Positions 24,997 to 38,678 of a stretch of 60,000 nt of DNA are shown here, in pieces. The DNA lies in assembly GCA_949358305.1 (NCBI GenBank), contig OX442324.1:6455575-6515574 (forward strand), read 5' to 3'. This stretch comes from Strigamia acuminata. Lineage: Eukaryota > Arthropoda > Chilopoda > Geophilomorpha > Linotaeniidae. The first letter of the stretch is position 1, and every line of letters begins with the position of its first letter. Under the pieces are notes generated by a model. The model searched no databases. It saw nothing but the letters and a program-made list of their open reading frames with translations, and was not told where the DNA came from. The position numbers and the translations under genes were made by a program.

Positions 24997-25902
24997 CACG
25001 AGGCAACGCAAGATGCAAGAATGCGAGAAAGGATATCGTTTTTGAAAAATGTGTAATTTTTAAATCGTTTTGATGCAATCAAAACAAATAAAACTCAAGA
25101 TTGGAAGCTGCTCCTCCTCTTCGTGAGGTTAAGCTTTACTGCAATACCGAAGTTGCCCTATGTTTATGTTTCACCACTAGATGTCACGTGTTTCGTGAAT
25201 TTAATACGCACAAAACACACCATCATAACTTATTGTAATAAATTGTGTTTCTGCATTGAATTTAATGAATTTTTTCCGTGAAATTGAATGAAAACGTTTA
25301 AATGTTACGTAAGGTTTTTATTTCATTAAAAGAGTGTTTTTAACAACAGCGTAAGGGGGTCGACTCAAAATGGCGAGCGAAGAACTGCTCGTCAGCGCAC
25401 AGCTGACACGAGATGAATTCGTGCGACTTTAAATTGTTCACAAAAATTTATCTGAATTTACAATTGATCAGTTTGATTTAAGTGCATGACGCTGATAACG
25501 CAGATACAGATGCCTGCGATTGCGTAATACGCCGAATTATCGTTGTGTATGATATAAGCGACTCCATGTCGTTTATGGTGTTATTTTTGTTGCTCAGTGC
25601 GTAAACGCAAATCATGTACCAAAAATTTCAGCACCGTAATGGAAAATTTCGCAACAAATCGCCGTAACAACTAATCCAGGTAAGCACAAAGAGTTTCCAA
25701 GTACTTTGCAAATATAGATAATTAAAATTTAAAAAGCAGCTCGAAATGAATGAATGAATTAAAAACACGAGTCATATTTTGTTGCTATGGTGATCAAATA
25801 TGACAAATACATAAAATTATCAACGTGAACTCATGCGATAACAATTAAAATCAATGTGCAAAATATAAATTTTCTAATTTTTTACGTTTATTTCACCAAA
25901 AG
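24997..25902. promoter_or_regulatory. Divergent 5' region, Popeye / LRRK
   Basis: Head-to-head spacer of 906 bp. A likely non-coding LRRK leader exon ends at about 25680 (CCAG|GTAAGC) and splices to an acceptor directly before the LRRK start (CAAAAG|ATGATG). The CpG-bearing stretch around 25360-25420 would suit a core promoter. Confidence 0.45.
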
Positions 25903-28900
25903 ATGATGATTGACAGCCAAATGACAGACGCAACGGTTGATGCCGAGGAATTTCCCGGACGTCTGCTTCATCAAGCAGTATAATATAAAAATATTAATAT
26001 TTGGCGTTTATTAAACGCTTACAACGTTTGCAAATTCAATTGAAATTTTCAGGCTTTATGGGACAACGCAGATTTACTGGAAGACCTGTTAAACGGCGAG
26101 TATTTACAACTGATCAATTCACGAGACGGTGAAGGACGAACTGTGCTTCACGCAGCTGTCACTAACGAGAATCCTCACTGCACACGCATCCTGCTTGAAG
26201 CAGGAGGTGAATTAGACTTACTCGAATTATGTAAAGATTAGATTTAACTGACCTTGAGTGTATTCCAGCCGATCCGAACGTGGCTTGCGGGAGTAGGGAA
26301 GAAAACAAGGTACGTCAGACTTAATTTTTAACCTTTTTTTTGTCCGAAAAATGCGTTAGTACGGATTGTGCCCTTTTAAACTCTGAGAAATATCACGACG
26401 TAATTTGAAAACCATTTTTTTAATGGTCCACTGAAACTACCGCATTCTCCGCACTCCATTAACCACACCCTGAGGTACTAACAAGTAAGAAAGACATAAG
26501 ACATAAGAGAGAGAAACAAGGGCGCGGTTTTGCGCTTGGTTGAAAAATTGATAGCACCGATCGCGAACGATTGATTCAACATCCACATCCGTCCTTGCCA
26601 TCTCTGGCCCCTATCACGTGATAGTTGTAATGTCGAAGGAGTTTGACCTTGGTCTCATCTCACGGGCCCGTTTGTCTGCTCGGTTTGTGGCCCAAGGGTG
26701 CAAATTGAACTGAATGAAACGCAGAGAAAAGCCTGCAGCTAGAACGGGCGAGAGGGCGAGATCGAGACTCCCACAACAACTCGTGGATTCGGTTTCGCAC
26801 GCTGCCCACACTCGGATGTAACCCTACTCCAAAGTTGGTAAAAGTTTATTCGATGGACAAGTCCAATGTGACTATCAGGGAGGAATGAAGGGATAGACTA
26901 GAATCGGAACTCTGCCGTTTGTCAGTCGAGATTAAGAGCTATGTCGAAGGAAGAGGAGAATAGAAGAGGAGTGAGGACGACGCTCTAACATCTCAAAGAG
27001 TTCACAATGTGAGAATCACTGGGGCGCAATGGCCTCATGGTTGAAGCAAAAGTTGGGCGCTTTGGTGAAGGAGGGACGAGACATTAGTGAGGAGAGCCAG
27101 ATTGGAACTCGCAAAAAATTGCTCGAAGAAAAAGTGCGAAAAGCTGCCATGCGAATTTCGTGTCCCGTCTGCGTAAGTTTTTCGTTACTTTTTTGTATTT
27201 CTTTGTATTTTTTTTCTTCTATTGTATTTTTGTGATATTTCAGGGCTGTAAAAAGTGTAATTAAACGTTGTGTAGCTCTTTGCTTTGTATGTAAATACGA
27301 GGCGCACCCATGTTTTTGCTCCACCCGTGCTCGACTCACCGTTTATTTATATACTTTTTTTTTTCTTGTTCCCTTCAATCAGACCCCTTTGCATGTGGCA
27401 GCGCAACATGGTAATTTGGAGGCGATGCGACTCCTATTGGAATGGGAGGCCGACCTGCTGGCCAGGAATAGTAATGGCCTCACTGCTATGGACTTATCGG
27501 AGCAAGGAAATCATAGCGAGTGTATGCATCTTCTTAGACAGGTCGCTGGTAAGATGAAGATCGTTTTACGATTGATTTCACCTTTTAAGTCGTTGTTTCC
27601 TCGTCCAAATTTTCACCTTTTAAACCCGTGAAAAAAAAAAAAAAAAAAAAAAAACATTTATAGTTGAGTTTGTTTTTAATTTTTTTTTTTTTTTATGTGT
27701 GTATTTTTTTTTGGTAATGATTGTTATTGGAAATGTAAACTTTTTCGTTTCAATGAATTCGTGCGTCAAATAAATGGCAACAAGTGTTGTGCATTGTGTT
27801 TTGGATGAGGAAATGAGTTTGAATCGAACAAAAAATGAAATTAGCATGGCATCTTCGGTGCTAGAATTCGCCATTACCGAGATCTATTGTGTATTTGAAG
27901 ATTTCTTCACAGAAGGTCACTGGTCGAGTTTATTTCATTAATTGTTCTTTTCTTTTTTTCTTTTTTCTACTTATTAAAAAATGTTACTGTTTCAGATGAG
28001 AGGGAAAAACTGCGATGTGAATTTTTTGATGGTAATGAGTCTAATTGATCATTTCTTTTGTTAAGTAAAATCGATTAAATCTTGGTTTTCATAGAGTTGC
28101 AAGAAACTTGCGTCAAATGTGATTCGGTACGATTAAAAGTTCTATTAAAGGACCCTCCGTGCGATGTTGAACACGTCATAAACCTTTGTCCGAACGGTTC
28201 AAACACACTTCTTTTCAAGTAACATATTAACATATTAACATACTCGCGTTGTGTGAAATTTATCTTGCGATCGATACGTACACAGAGCTTGCGAGGAAGG
28301 AAAACGCGATATAGTGGAAATTCTGTTGGATTGCGGTGCAGATTGCCGTCAACATCCAGTTACCAAGTATTCTCCCTTTCATATCGCCTGTTATCGAGGT
28401 CACAAGGATGTAGTCGAGTTATTGTTACAGGTTTGTGTTATTTGTTTTATTTATTTCATTTTAATTTGACCGATATTCATACATATTTTTTGTTTATATT
28501 TAGAAATTTCCTCAGCTCGTTCAGGTGACCACCATCGAACAATGGCTTCCCATCCATGCAGCAGTCATTAACGGCCACGTGACGGTTTTGGATGTACTGC
28601 TCAAGTTTCCTTATCCCGAGCATTTAATGCTCAAGTTCCAAGACCAACGCAAGGAATGGGAATATCAAATGCCATTTGACATTAACGCGAGTGACGTAAC
28701 GGCGCAAACGGTGTTGTTTATGGCATCGTACATGGAGAACAAGAAGATAGTTGAACTTTTACTCAAGTTTAGAGTTAAAGCTTGGAAAGTGGAGAAGGAA
28801 ATTGAGGAAGGCGTCGACGATATGTTGAAAGAAAAGGAAAAGAGTGGCGCGGATAGGTCGAGTCCCGTTAAGAATAAGATCGCCAGTGGAATCCAAGATC

Positions 28901-31900
28901 TGATTTCGAAGCTTAATTTGAACCGGACAAGTTTATCAGACACCAATTTGAAAATCAACGAGACATTCATTTGTCCGGTGGAGGTGAACGCGTATTGTAA
29001 CGATGGTTGTGAAACGGCTCTGCACGCCGCTGTGCGCGCGAAAAATTACTCGATCGTCTCGTTGTTGTTAATAAACAATGCGGATCCAAACTTGAAGATG
29101 AGACAAGTGGAAGACGACGAAAACGGAGTTTTGGGAAAGCCGCTCACCGCACTAGTCGAAGCCTGTCAGTCGCGGAACCATCTGATGATTGACTTGCTTC
29201 TCAAACACGGAGCTCGTGATGAAGATAAGGGCGCGCTGAGCGTGTCCGTGCAGCTGAAAGACGACGCGGTCGTTTCTAAATTGCTCACTTTGCGCGCGCA
29301 TCCCGATCCGGAATACAAACTGAATCGCAAAGCGTTCGATGTGATTCCAGTCGCGCAATTCAAAACACTGGGCATCGTGAACAGCGTCACGCCGAGCTCC
29401 ATGTTCCCTTCGACGCCCGTCATGCTCAATTGGCACGGGCACCAGTGTCTCACGCAACTGCACGAACAGTGGTTGGTCGATGCGAGTTTGTCGCATAACC
29501 CGAAATTGAAATTAACTCCGAAAACCCAAGGATTGTCTTTACTGGCAATCACGCGCCTCGATATTTCCAATAACTTGCTTTTGGAATTACCCGACTGCGT
29601 GTTCCAGTTGCAGTCGCTTCGATACCTGAATGCAGCTCAGAATAAGTTGGAAAGGTTGCCGGGAGACAGCAAGATGGAGACACCGTCGCCCAAACACAGA
29701 CTTGGACGCAGCGAAGAGGAAGAGAGCGTTTATCAGTGTCCGGTGTTGGAAGAAATATACCTACAAGATAACAGATTGGACAGTGTTCCTGCCAATATAT
29801 TCCATCTGCCGTCGTTGATGGTGTTCGATCTGTCCAATAATAAATTACAAAATTTGCCCTTTAAAATGTGGACCGCGCCGAAACTGAAGGAGTTAAACGT
29901 ATCATTTAATTTGCTCAAGGATCTACCATTGCGCTTTCCCAGACATGCTGTGAGCATAGATCAGAAATTGGGCCATCGGGATAATGGAAGTAGCGATCTG
30001 GCTTTTAGTAATAAGAGCGATTTGAGCCCGCAAAGAAGCAGCAGCAATTCGACGAGCAATAACGAGGGCTCGGAAATGGCCGACAAGGAAAATGCGATGG
30101 AGCATAGTTATCCAGTTGCACTCACTCCGCAGTCGGCGGAGTGCTCTTTACCGAAGGAACTGAGTCATCACAATTTCTGGCGTCACACTATCGAGATCAG
30201 CGAGAGTTATTTGGATGGGAACATCGATGGACGTGACAATCAATCGCAATTAACGATGCTCAATTTGGCGCACAATGCATTCATTTCAATTCCTGTTGGT
30301 TTGTCGTGCGTGGCTGTTAATTTGACGCGGCTTAATTTAAGTTACAATAGGTGAGATTTTTATCAACTTACATTTATTTTTATTTTATAATGATAATTTT
30401 GTATTTTTTTTTTTAATTTTTTTATTAGACTTTGCGATATGGGAATGGTGAATAATCTGCCATCGTCATTGAAACAAATCGATTTTTCGCATAATCAAAT
30501 ACGTAATTGGTTTTCTTTGGGTACTTCCGACTGTGAAGTGTGCAGTGAATCTCAGTCTCCACTCTGCTATGGAATAAGTGAATCGAATCCATCCAAAACA
30601 CTTTCGCCAGGTGGAAATCAACGGTCGAAATGCCTTTAAATTTTTAAATATTTTAAATATTTATGTTTGATTTTGAAGGTTGTAAACTGACGAGACCGAA
30701 ACGAGGGTCACACACGTCTCTGTCGTCCTTATCCAGCACTTTCTGCGTTCATCGTCGACACACGAGACTCGATAATTTACGCACTTTGATTTTATCGGAC
30801 AATAAATTAACTCGATTCATTTTTAGTTTGGATGACGACAGAGTGTCGTTAGAGGATGAGGATGAGTATCACAATTCAGTTGATGTAAGAAATTAATTTT
30901 TCGCCATGGCTATTCTCACGTACGTACATACGAATAGCCATACACTATTCTTACGTACGTACGTACGGAATACGGACATAGGTTTGGGCTTTTACGCAGG
31001 AAAGCCCAGGATTTGCTCTTTGAAAAGTGTATATTTTTACATACGTACGTGAGAATAACCAATGGGCTATTCTCACGTACGTACAGGACAAAATTCCTCA
31101 CTTATGTACGGTACTGTGCGTTTTGTTATGTTCTGGTCCATAATTTCATTAAGATTTAGCTTATTTTATTTATCTGTGCGGTTTATTTTTTTACATTTTG
31201 TTCCGTACGTTGCGGTAGGTGAGGATTTTTCTTTCGTACGTACGTGAGAATAACGTACCCCCACAGGGGCGGCTACTCTCACGTACGTACGTGAAAATAG
31301 CGTACGGCTATTCTTACGTATGTACTTACGTAAGAATATCCTCGGCCTTAATTTTTTTAAATTTATATATATAAATTTAAATATATTTATTTTGTTTTTT
31401 TTTGTTTGAAGGACATTTTAAAGAGCCCAGCGGCATCCAATAAGTATAAAATTATGTTTCCAAATTTGTCGCTTCTGGATGTAAGTAATAATTTTGTGCG
31501 CGAGATCCCGAGTCTCATATCTGAATTATCAAATTTATCAGTTTTTAATATCAGTGGAAATACGGGTACAGCAAACATAAATAATAACAATAAAATCGTG
31601 ATAATATAATAATTTGTTTGATGTAAATTGTAGAAATTTGCCATTTGCCACCAGAGATGGGTTTGTTGAGCAAACTATGGAACTTGAATACACGAAGCTG
31701 TAATTTATACGAACCATTGAAAACGATGATTGAAAGCAAAAAATATAAAACGATGGATGTGGTTGGATATTTAAAATCAATTTTAGAAAAGTATTAATCT
31801 TATCCCGTCGTGCTGTATTTATTGCTTATTCAACAATTTTCATTTTCAGTGCAAAACCATACGCTAGAATGAAATTGATGATCGTTGGTGTGCAAGGAAT

Positions 31901-34900
31901 TGGTAAAACTTCATTACTGGAACAACTCAGGCAGGAAGGATCGGGTTCTTACAAAAAGAAACCCAACGAAGTAATGATAAACAAAATGTTGAACTTTTTT
32001 TATTTCTGTAAATTTACTTTATATTCATTGATTCGTAAAAGCACTGGGCCAAAAGAATGGGCAATAAAAACATCAATTTGAAGACAGCTAAAGGGTTCAA
32101 TATATCAACCGTTGGTGTGGATATCGGTGATTGGACTTACGAGAAAAAAGTTCGTGGTCAGAGTTCGTACGGATCTGTCACTTTTCGTACTTGGGATTTC
32201 GGAGGGCAAAAAGAATATTACAGTACGCATCAATATTTCTTATCGAAGCGCTCTCTGTACTTGGTTGTGTGGAAAATCACAGACGGCCAAAGAGGGGTGG
32301 ATGAAATTTTACAATGGCTCGTCAATATTCAGGTAATTGTTTTCTTTTTTCCAACTAAAGAGAGGGAATTACAATTTTTACATTAATGCAGGCTCGAGCA
32401 CCAAATTCGCCAGTTCTGATAATTGGCACGCATTTCGATCTAGTCAAAGAACGGTTTCCACCTTGTTATTCGGAGGATTTACAGCAGTTTATTCGTGATC
32501 GATTTATTAATGTGATTGATGCCGATAAGTGCGGTTTACCGCGAGTGTTGGACACGATTGAAATCAGTTGCAAAACGCGGCATAACGTCAAACTTCTTTG
32601 CAATCTGATATACGATACTGTGTTTGAATTAAGATCTTCAGGTTTGTACACTTTATTCGTGAAAATTGGTTTGATATTTACATTTTTTTTAAAAACGCAA
32701 AACTAAAATAGGATCGAAGGAGCGGTTACTGGAACAGAGGATTCCAGCGACGTATTTAGCGCTTGAGGATGTGGTTGGATATTTAGCTTTAGAACGTCGA
32801 CTCCAAAATAAAGATCCAGTGCTACAATCTGAACAGTACAAGTATGATAATACTAATATGGTTTTAAAGACTTTTTCTGACTTTGTCTATTTTTTGTAGA
32901 ATGTTAGTAATGCACGAAATGCAACAGAGATTTCATTTTGTTTTTCGAGATATGGCTGAATTGAACCAGGCTACAGTTTTTTTGCACGAGAATGGCAAGT
33001 TAAACAGCTTTTGATGCCACATAAACAAAAATTAATGAAAATTAACGTCAATTTCAGGTGTATTGTTGCATTACGAAGATGCTGCCTTGAAGGATCTTTA
33101 CTTTCTCGATCCCCAATGGTTGTGCGATATGTTGGCGCATATAGTAACGATTCGGGAAATTAATCCTTTTGCCCGCACAGGTACGAGTAAGACAAATAGA
33201 TATTTTCATGAGTTTTTATTGCATCAACTTCTGTTTTGTAGGAATTATGAAAATGGACGACTTGAAGCACGTTTTTAAAACATCTCATTGCACATCCGTC
33301 GACACAAAATCGTACATCGTCAACTTGTTAAATAAATTCGAGGTTGCATTGACTTGGGATAGCAGAACACTTCTTATTCCGTCGTTATTACCTACGGAAG
33401 AGCAGCTACATCTTGGCTTACCTGGTTGTGATGTCAGAGTAAGAGAAATCACGATGTAGTGGAAATTAATTTACATGTATCAATAAACATTTTTTTTATT
33501 TTTATTTTAAAAACAGATTCCAGTTCGATCTCGAGGATGGGCGATGCGCTGCAAAGCTTTCCAACCATCGACCGCTTGCACACTAGTTGGTAATTCCCAG
33601 TTCTATTTACAGCTTGACTCGTGGGAGACTCGAACGTGTCGCGGTTTGCGATCACTTCACTTACGTAGCGAGTTAGGTAAATGGATGAGTGTCGAGTGTT
33701 GCATGGCTACATTGCGACCGAATCTTCTGCTTAACTCGAACGTTTGTTTATAAGTATCTCGACTAACTGACTAAACAAATTCGTTTCTCTGTCTGTATTT
33801 TTTTTATCCAATTAATTTTCACTTTTACTCGAATCTATTTGAATTTGTTTGATTTTTAGGCGAGGACGGCGAAGCAAATTCCGCTTCGAGTAACGAGTGT
33901 GAAATATTGCATCGCAACAACCCGCAATTGAGCATCAGACGTCTTCTGCTCATGTCCTATTTCCCTAGCGGTTTCTGGTCTCGGTTGATTACGCGAATGC
34001 TGGCCGACGATTCTGTCGTGGATATAATTCGCTCGTATTTGATGCTGCCGTTCGAAGTGCAGCAAGATGCCGGTATGGTGAATCTTCTCGAGCGCCATCG
34101 GGCCGAATGGCTTTGCTGGCAAACCGGAATGGAACTTCATTATGCGAACACGACGCTCTTTCGAATGAAGGAAGTTCTTCTCAACACGGACAATCCGTCC
34201 GGTAACTACCATCACATGCATTTAATGCTGCAGCAAGACGGCAATTGGTCCGCCATGGACGTATCTTCGTCGGCCATTTTGGAATTGTACATTCCGAATC
34301 AGACGGTGGTGCTGCAACGCCGTTTTAATTTGCCTCGTGAAAAGGACGAGAGCGGAGACACCAGAGGCGACGACGACGCGCAAGCAGACGGCCCTTGTTA
34401 TCAACGCATTATTCTCGATCCAAATCCGGATTGCATCGCTAAATTATTGGCCATTACTGTCGATCACATTGACACTTTGCTGGAGGACTGGTATCCCACT
34501 TTGGGCACTCGATTCGTCCACACTTCCGAAGGCAAATTCCTAATAACTCGGCTGGTGCCGTGTCCGCAGTGTTTAAATGATCAAATCAAACGAGATTCGG
34601 TGGCGATGCGCTTTGGAGGCGATGGTGAGGCTTGGCAGATGGTGGGATTGAGAAATCGAGGTGAACCATGTATAATGCACGATGTTTCTCTCGTTAACCG
34701 GTCAGCTGAACGGCAAAGACTTTTGGGAATGCCACCTCGGTATGGTCATAATAACCACAGGTCAAGGGACAGCGCTACGTCACACGACAGCGACAGTGGA
34801 GTTGGGCCAGATAGTACGAATTCTAGGTACCAAGCGCACTTCTCTTTACTTTCGGGAAAAAAATTAATTGTTTTATTTACTAAATTAACATTTTTTAATG

Positions 34901-37841
34901 TTTGATTTGTTTATTTAGTCGAAAAGCATCGGCAGAAGGCCAGTCGGATTCGGACGTGTTGTCTGCGCACGATCAGAGCGGAGAAGACGTCATTTTGGTT
35001 AATACAGCTAATGAAGTTGTGTATAGTTTTATGGTTGAAGAATGCATCTTGGCTGCGTACGAATCTAGAAAAATCCAATGTCCCGATCACGGCGAGTTGT
35101 CTCTGTTTCGCATAGCTCCCGATGTGGTTAGTACCATAAGAAAAGAAGAAAATATTTCTATTTCCTAACAAATGAAATAATTTTTTTTAATTTTCAAGGT
35201 TTTTCTGGATTTGGGGGAGCGGTTTGTGGTCCGGCCCGACACAATAAAACGAGGGAAAATGCTGGGACGAGGTGCATTTGGCTTTGTTTTCAAAGCAACT
35301 GTGAAGCATAGAGTACGTGTGCAATAAAAGTTAGGAATTCTACGGAAATTACCATTTATTTGGCGTTTCAGGGTTCAAACGCATTTATTGAAGTTGCAAT
35401 GAAGATGTTGCAGCCTGTTGATCCTGGGTTCGGTGCCCGCCAGTCTGCTGCTATCGCATTCAAGGCAGCTCAAAGCAAATGGCAGCGAGATCCGATTCAG
35501 TACGCGTGTAAAGCGTATTGTACTGCCCGCCAAGAGCTGAACATCGTTCTATCTTTACGCCATCCTAATATTGTTCCTTTGATCGGCGTGTGCACTCAAC
35601 CGTTGGCTCTTATTTTGGAGCTAGCGCCTCTCGGTGCGCTCGATGCTTTACTGCGAAATTATCGTCGAAGTGGAGCGCAGTTACAACTGCACATGTTGCA
35701 AAAAATAATTCTTCAAGTAAATGTTGATATTTTTTAATTTTTTAATTTTTGTAAAAAAAAAAATTTTCTTTTTATATATAAAATTAGGTTGCTAAGGCGT
35801 TGGAATATTTGCATCAACAGCACATCATTTACCGCGATTTGAAATCGGAGAATGTTCTTGTCTGGGCTTTGCCTCCACCATTCGAGAGCAATTGCAACCC
35901 AGCTGTCGATGTGAAGTTGGCAGATTACGGCATCAGTAGATCGACACTCCCGACTGGCACCAAAGGTTTTGGTGGGACGGAAGGTTTCATGGCGCCCGAA
36001 ATAATGCGGTATAACGGAGAGGAGGAGTACACGGAGAAAGTGGATTGTTTTTCTTTCGGGATGTTTATGTACGAATTGTTGACGTTACATTTACCATTCG
36101 AGGGTCACGAGTTAGTCAAGGATCAAATACTAGATGGCGGAAGACCCACTCTTACTCGGAGGGTAATCCAAGTGGAGTTTTTTGTCGGAAGTAAATATCC
36201 ATTAATCGGGTTGTATTACTACAGGAAACGTTGTACCCTACTTACATGTTGGATCTGATGGTTTTATGTTGGTCTCAACAACCAAAAGACAGACCGTCGG
36301 CTAGTCAAATCGTTTCCATCGCGAGTGCGCCAGAGTTTGTGCACTTGTTGGACGTGGTTTCGCTGGAAGAGCAAACGGCAGTGATTTGCGCGTCGTGCGT
36401 CACTTTTCCTGACGAAACTGGTGATTCAAAACGATTACAAAGTTGAAATTAAATTTTAATGAAAAATTACATTTTAGATTATTATGATTCTTCGTGCGGT
36501 CCTAGACTGGATATTTGGCTAAGTCGCCTCGGACAGCAGTTGGACATCCTTACCTGCAATTCTCGTTCGTGGCAGAACATCAGAGTAATCTAATACGAAG
36601 AATTTATTTTCCTGTTACTGATTTGTATTTCATTTATTGCAGACTTTAAAATCGACCAGTGTGACCATAACCGAAGTGTGTGTCGTTAAAACGTGCGTCT
36701 GGTTGGGTGATTCAAAAGGAGTTGTGCACATCTACAACGCTTTTAATCACATGGAACTCGATTCGTTCGCATTGGATCCCGATGCGGCGACTACGTGCGC
36801 AGTTCGAAGTATGTGTTACATAGCTAGGTTGGATAAAGTGGCTATAAGTTTAAGCAATGGACGGCTCTGGTTGTACGCCTCCGATTTCGCGTCTGGAAAC
36901 GTCGAGGCCGATTGCCAATCAACGTCCGAATTGGGCTCGAACGGATCTCCTATTTTTTGTACCACGTCTATTCGAAATGCAAGAACTGAGTTAGTAATTT
37001 TCATTTATAAATAATTAAACAGTTAAATTAATTAATTATTTTTTATTTTGTAGAAATTGTGAATTATGGTGCGGACAAAGCCACGGAATGATATCGATCT
37101 TCGCGCAGAAAGGAGGAGTCATTGTATCTCAGGAAATTGTTAACCACTACGAACCAGCACTAGATAATTCGGATGTACTTCGACTTGTGGCCAGTAATGA
37201 AAACGGTTCGGTTTGGTCTTACATATATCCAGGTAAAAATGAATATTTCAAATGAAACTTGTTGAGATGAGTAAATGTGTGATGTCTCTTTGCTAGGTTG
37301 CATTATTTATCATTGGGACGCGGACACACGTACCGTGTTGAATAAATTGGACTGCTCCAAATTAGTTCCGTGTTCAGAATCGTTAAAATCCATCAGCATT
37401 GAAGAACATCTAAGTCGTGAGTGTAAAACGAAAATCATTTCGAAACAATAAAGAAGAATAAAAATTAATTAATTTATTTCTCCAGCTGGAAGATGTCAAG
37501 TGACCGCCATGGCCAGTTTGGGCGACAACTTGTACGTCGGTACGACATGGGGCTGCATCGTGGTGGCCGAAGGTGCTACACTTAGACCGGTGACGATCTT
37601 TCGCCCATTTGAGGAGGAAGTGAAAGCCATTTTGCCCGCTTTCCAAGAGTCAAAGAAAGATGGAACGACGACTTCTGGGCAATATAGTAACAAACCAGGC
37701 GCCACGTTGATAACTGTGGGCAGAGGTTATCGTAGTCTGTTAGCTCGTTTTACAAATGCACCGTTCTTACCCCTTTCGATGGAGGGAACTCGAAAAAGTA
37801 CAAACGCTCTTCTCTGGAGGGTTGATCAATGGTGCCCGTAG
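25903..37841 (+). CDS. Lrrk: Leucine-rich repeat kinase (ROCO protein), LRRK1/Lrrk type
   Basis: Multidomain GTPase-kinase of about 2655 residues, 31 exons: 25903-25977, 26053-26206, 26269-26309, 27383-27548, 27996-28031, 28095-28218, 28286-28430, 28504-30350, 30429-30610, 30679-30884, 31412-31565, 31634-31790, 31850-31970, 32042-32332, 32392-32641, 32712-32841, 32900-32994, 33058-33180, 33242-33438, 33517-33676, 33860-34826, 34919-35126, 35199-35312, 35372-35716, 35788-36162, 36225-36420, 36478-36584, 36643-36989, 37054-37232, 37297-37416, 37486-37841. Ankyrin repeats lie at about 25-490, LRRs 595-1090, then Roc (P-loop GVQGIGKTS, switch DFGGQKE, THFD), COR, kinase from about 1955 (GRGAFGFVFKA, EVAMK, IIYRDLKSENVLVW, DYGISR, GTEGFMAPE) and a WD40-like end. 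All kinase and GTPase key residues are present; HRD is YRD and DFG is DYG, as in other LRRKs. Intron 17 uses a GC donor. Acts at membranes/lysosomes and microtubules in known animals. Confidence 0.93.
27029..27172 (+). CDS. Possible alternative first coding exon of LRRK
   Basis: An open exon starting with ATG and ending in a strong donor (CTGC|GTAAGT) in phase 0, the same phase needed by LRRK exon 4 at 27383. It encodes 48 residues beginning MASWLKQKLGALVKEGRDIS, amphipathic and basic. It sits inside the 1.07-kb intron 3, unusually long for this window, just after a GC-rich promoter-like stretch (26520-26960). Used as a first exon it would replace the first 90 LRRK residues, giving a shorter form that begins inside the ankyrin array. 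No transcript evidence; a chance open frame is possible. Confidence 0.4.
30908..31340. repeat. Cluster of CGTACG foldback elements in LRRK intron 10
   Basis: The 527-bp intron between LRRK exons 10 and 11 carries many copies of a palindromic module, CTATTCTCACGTACGTAC, in both orientations: forward at about 30908-30927, 31064-31084 and 31271-31290 (variant), reverse (GTACGTGAGAATAAC) at about 31044-31058 and 31240-31254, with further TTACGTACGTACGTA variants at about 30946-30970 and 31306-31338. Two inverted-repeat units stand out: 30908-31058, and 31064-31254, where the inverted ends continue into CCTCAC/GTGAGG. No coding content. Looks like nested miniature foldback transposons. Confidence 0.7.
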
Positions 37842-38019
37842 ATGATTAAATTATTACTAACTTAAAATGTATTTTACTCGTTTGCATCGTCATTTTTTTG
37901 TGTATATTTACCGTCTACCATACAGGATGTATTTATAAATATTTGAAATTTTTTTATGAAATCTAGGCAGAATAAAAGAATTCCATTTTTTCTCCCAGTT
38001 TCTTATTTCGTACAATTAA

Positions 38020-38678
38020 TTATACCAGTTGACTTTTATCAACTTCGGCAAATATTGCTTGATAAGGGATGTCTTTGTATTTCAAATATTCAATGTAAAC
38101 ATTGAGAAAAGATGCATTTTCGAGTGCAACCATGTAATTCAAAACGTCCGTGTTCGTTCCGGGTAAATGGCCCTGAGTTTTACTTTGCTGAAGGCTGGCC
38201 AAACTAAGAGTTGTAACCATTAAACTGTTGGGTTTCATTACTCGATGAATTTCCTTCGCCACTCCTTCAAGATCCGGCCAGAAATAAAAGCAATTGCAAT
38301 GAAACACACGGTCGAACGTGCTGTCTGCAAATGGCAAGTTTATGACGTCCGAACGATGCAGTTCCAATTTGCCTTCCTTGATTTCTTTTCGGAATGAGCT
38401 GAAAGCATTTTGCAGTACGTACGACGAGTGATCAACACCGTAAACTTTACCCTCGCCCTCTGAAACGATCAAAACATCTCACTGTAATCAATATACTTGG
38501 CACTGGCAGTGATGTCTGAACCTTTTACTAATTGGTATGCGGCGGATAAACCGAGTCCTGGTCCGAATCCGAGCTCGAGAACGTGATGATGAGCTTCGAT
38601 ACGACTTAATCGGACGGCAGCTTTTTCCAAGTACCGATTTCGCCGCTGCATAAATTTCTGAACGAAACGAACGTTCAT
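38020..38678 (-). CDS. Class I SAM-dependent methyltransferase
   Basis: About 198 residues in two exons, 38678-38522 and 38459-38020, frame preserved across a 62-bp intron (V-K-E junction). The SAM-binding motif I is clear, HVLELGFGPGLGLSAA, followed by the acidic end of beta-2 in VYGVDHSS and motifs LHRSDVINLPFADSTFDRVFH and EIHRVMKPNSLM, as in the Methyltransf_11 group. Substrate cannot be told from the sequence; animal relatives are mostly uncharacterised. The start chosen is the first ATG in the open exon (MNVRFVQKFMQRRN). It lies only about 35 residues before motif I, so the N-terminus is short and an upstream exon may be missing. The stop is 178 bp from the convergent LRRK stop. Confidence 0.82.
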
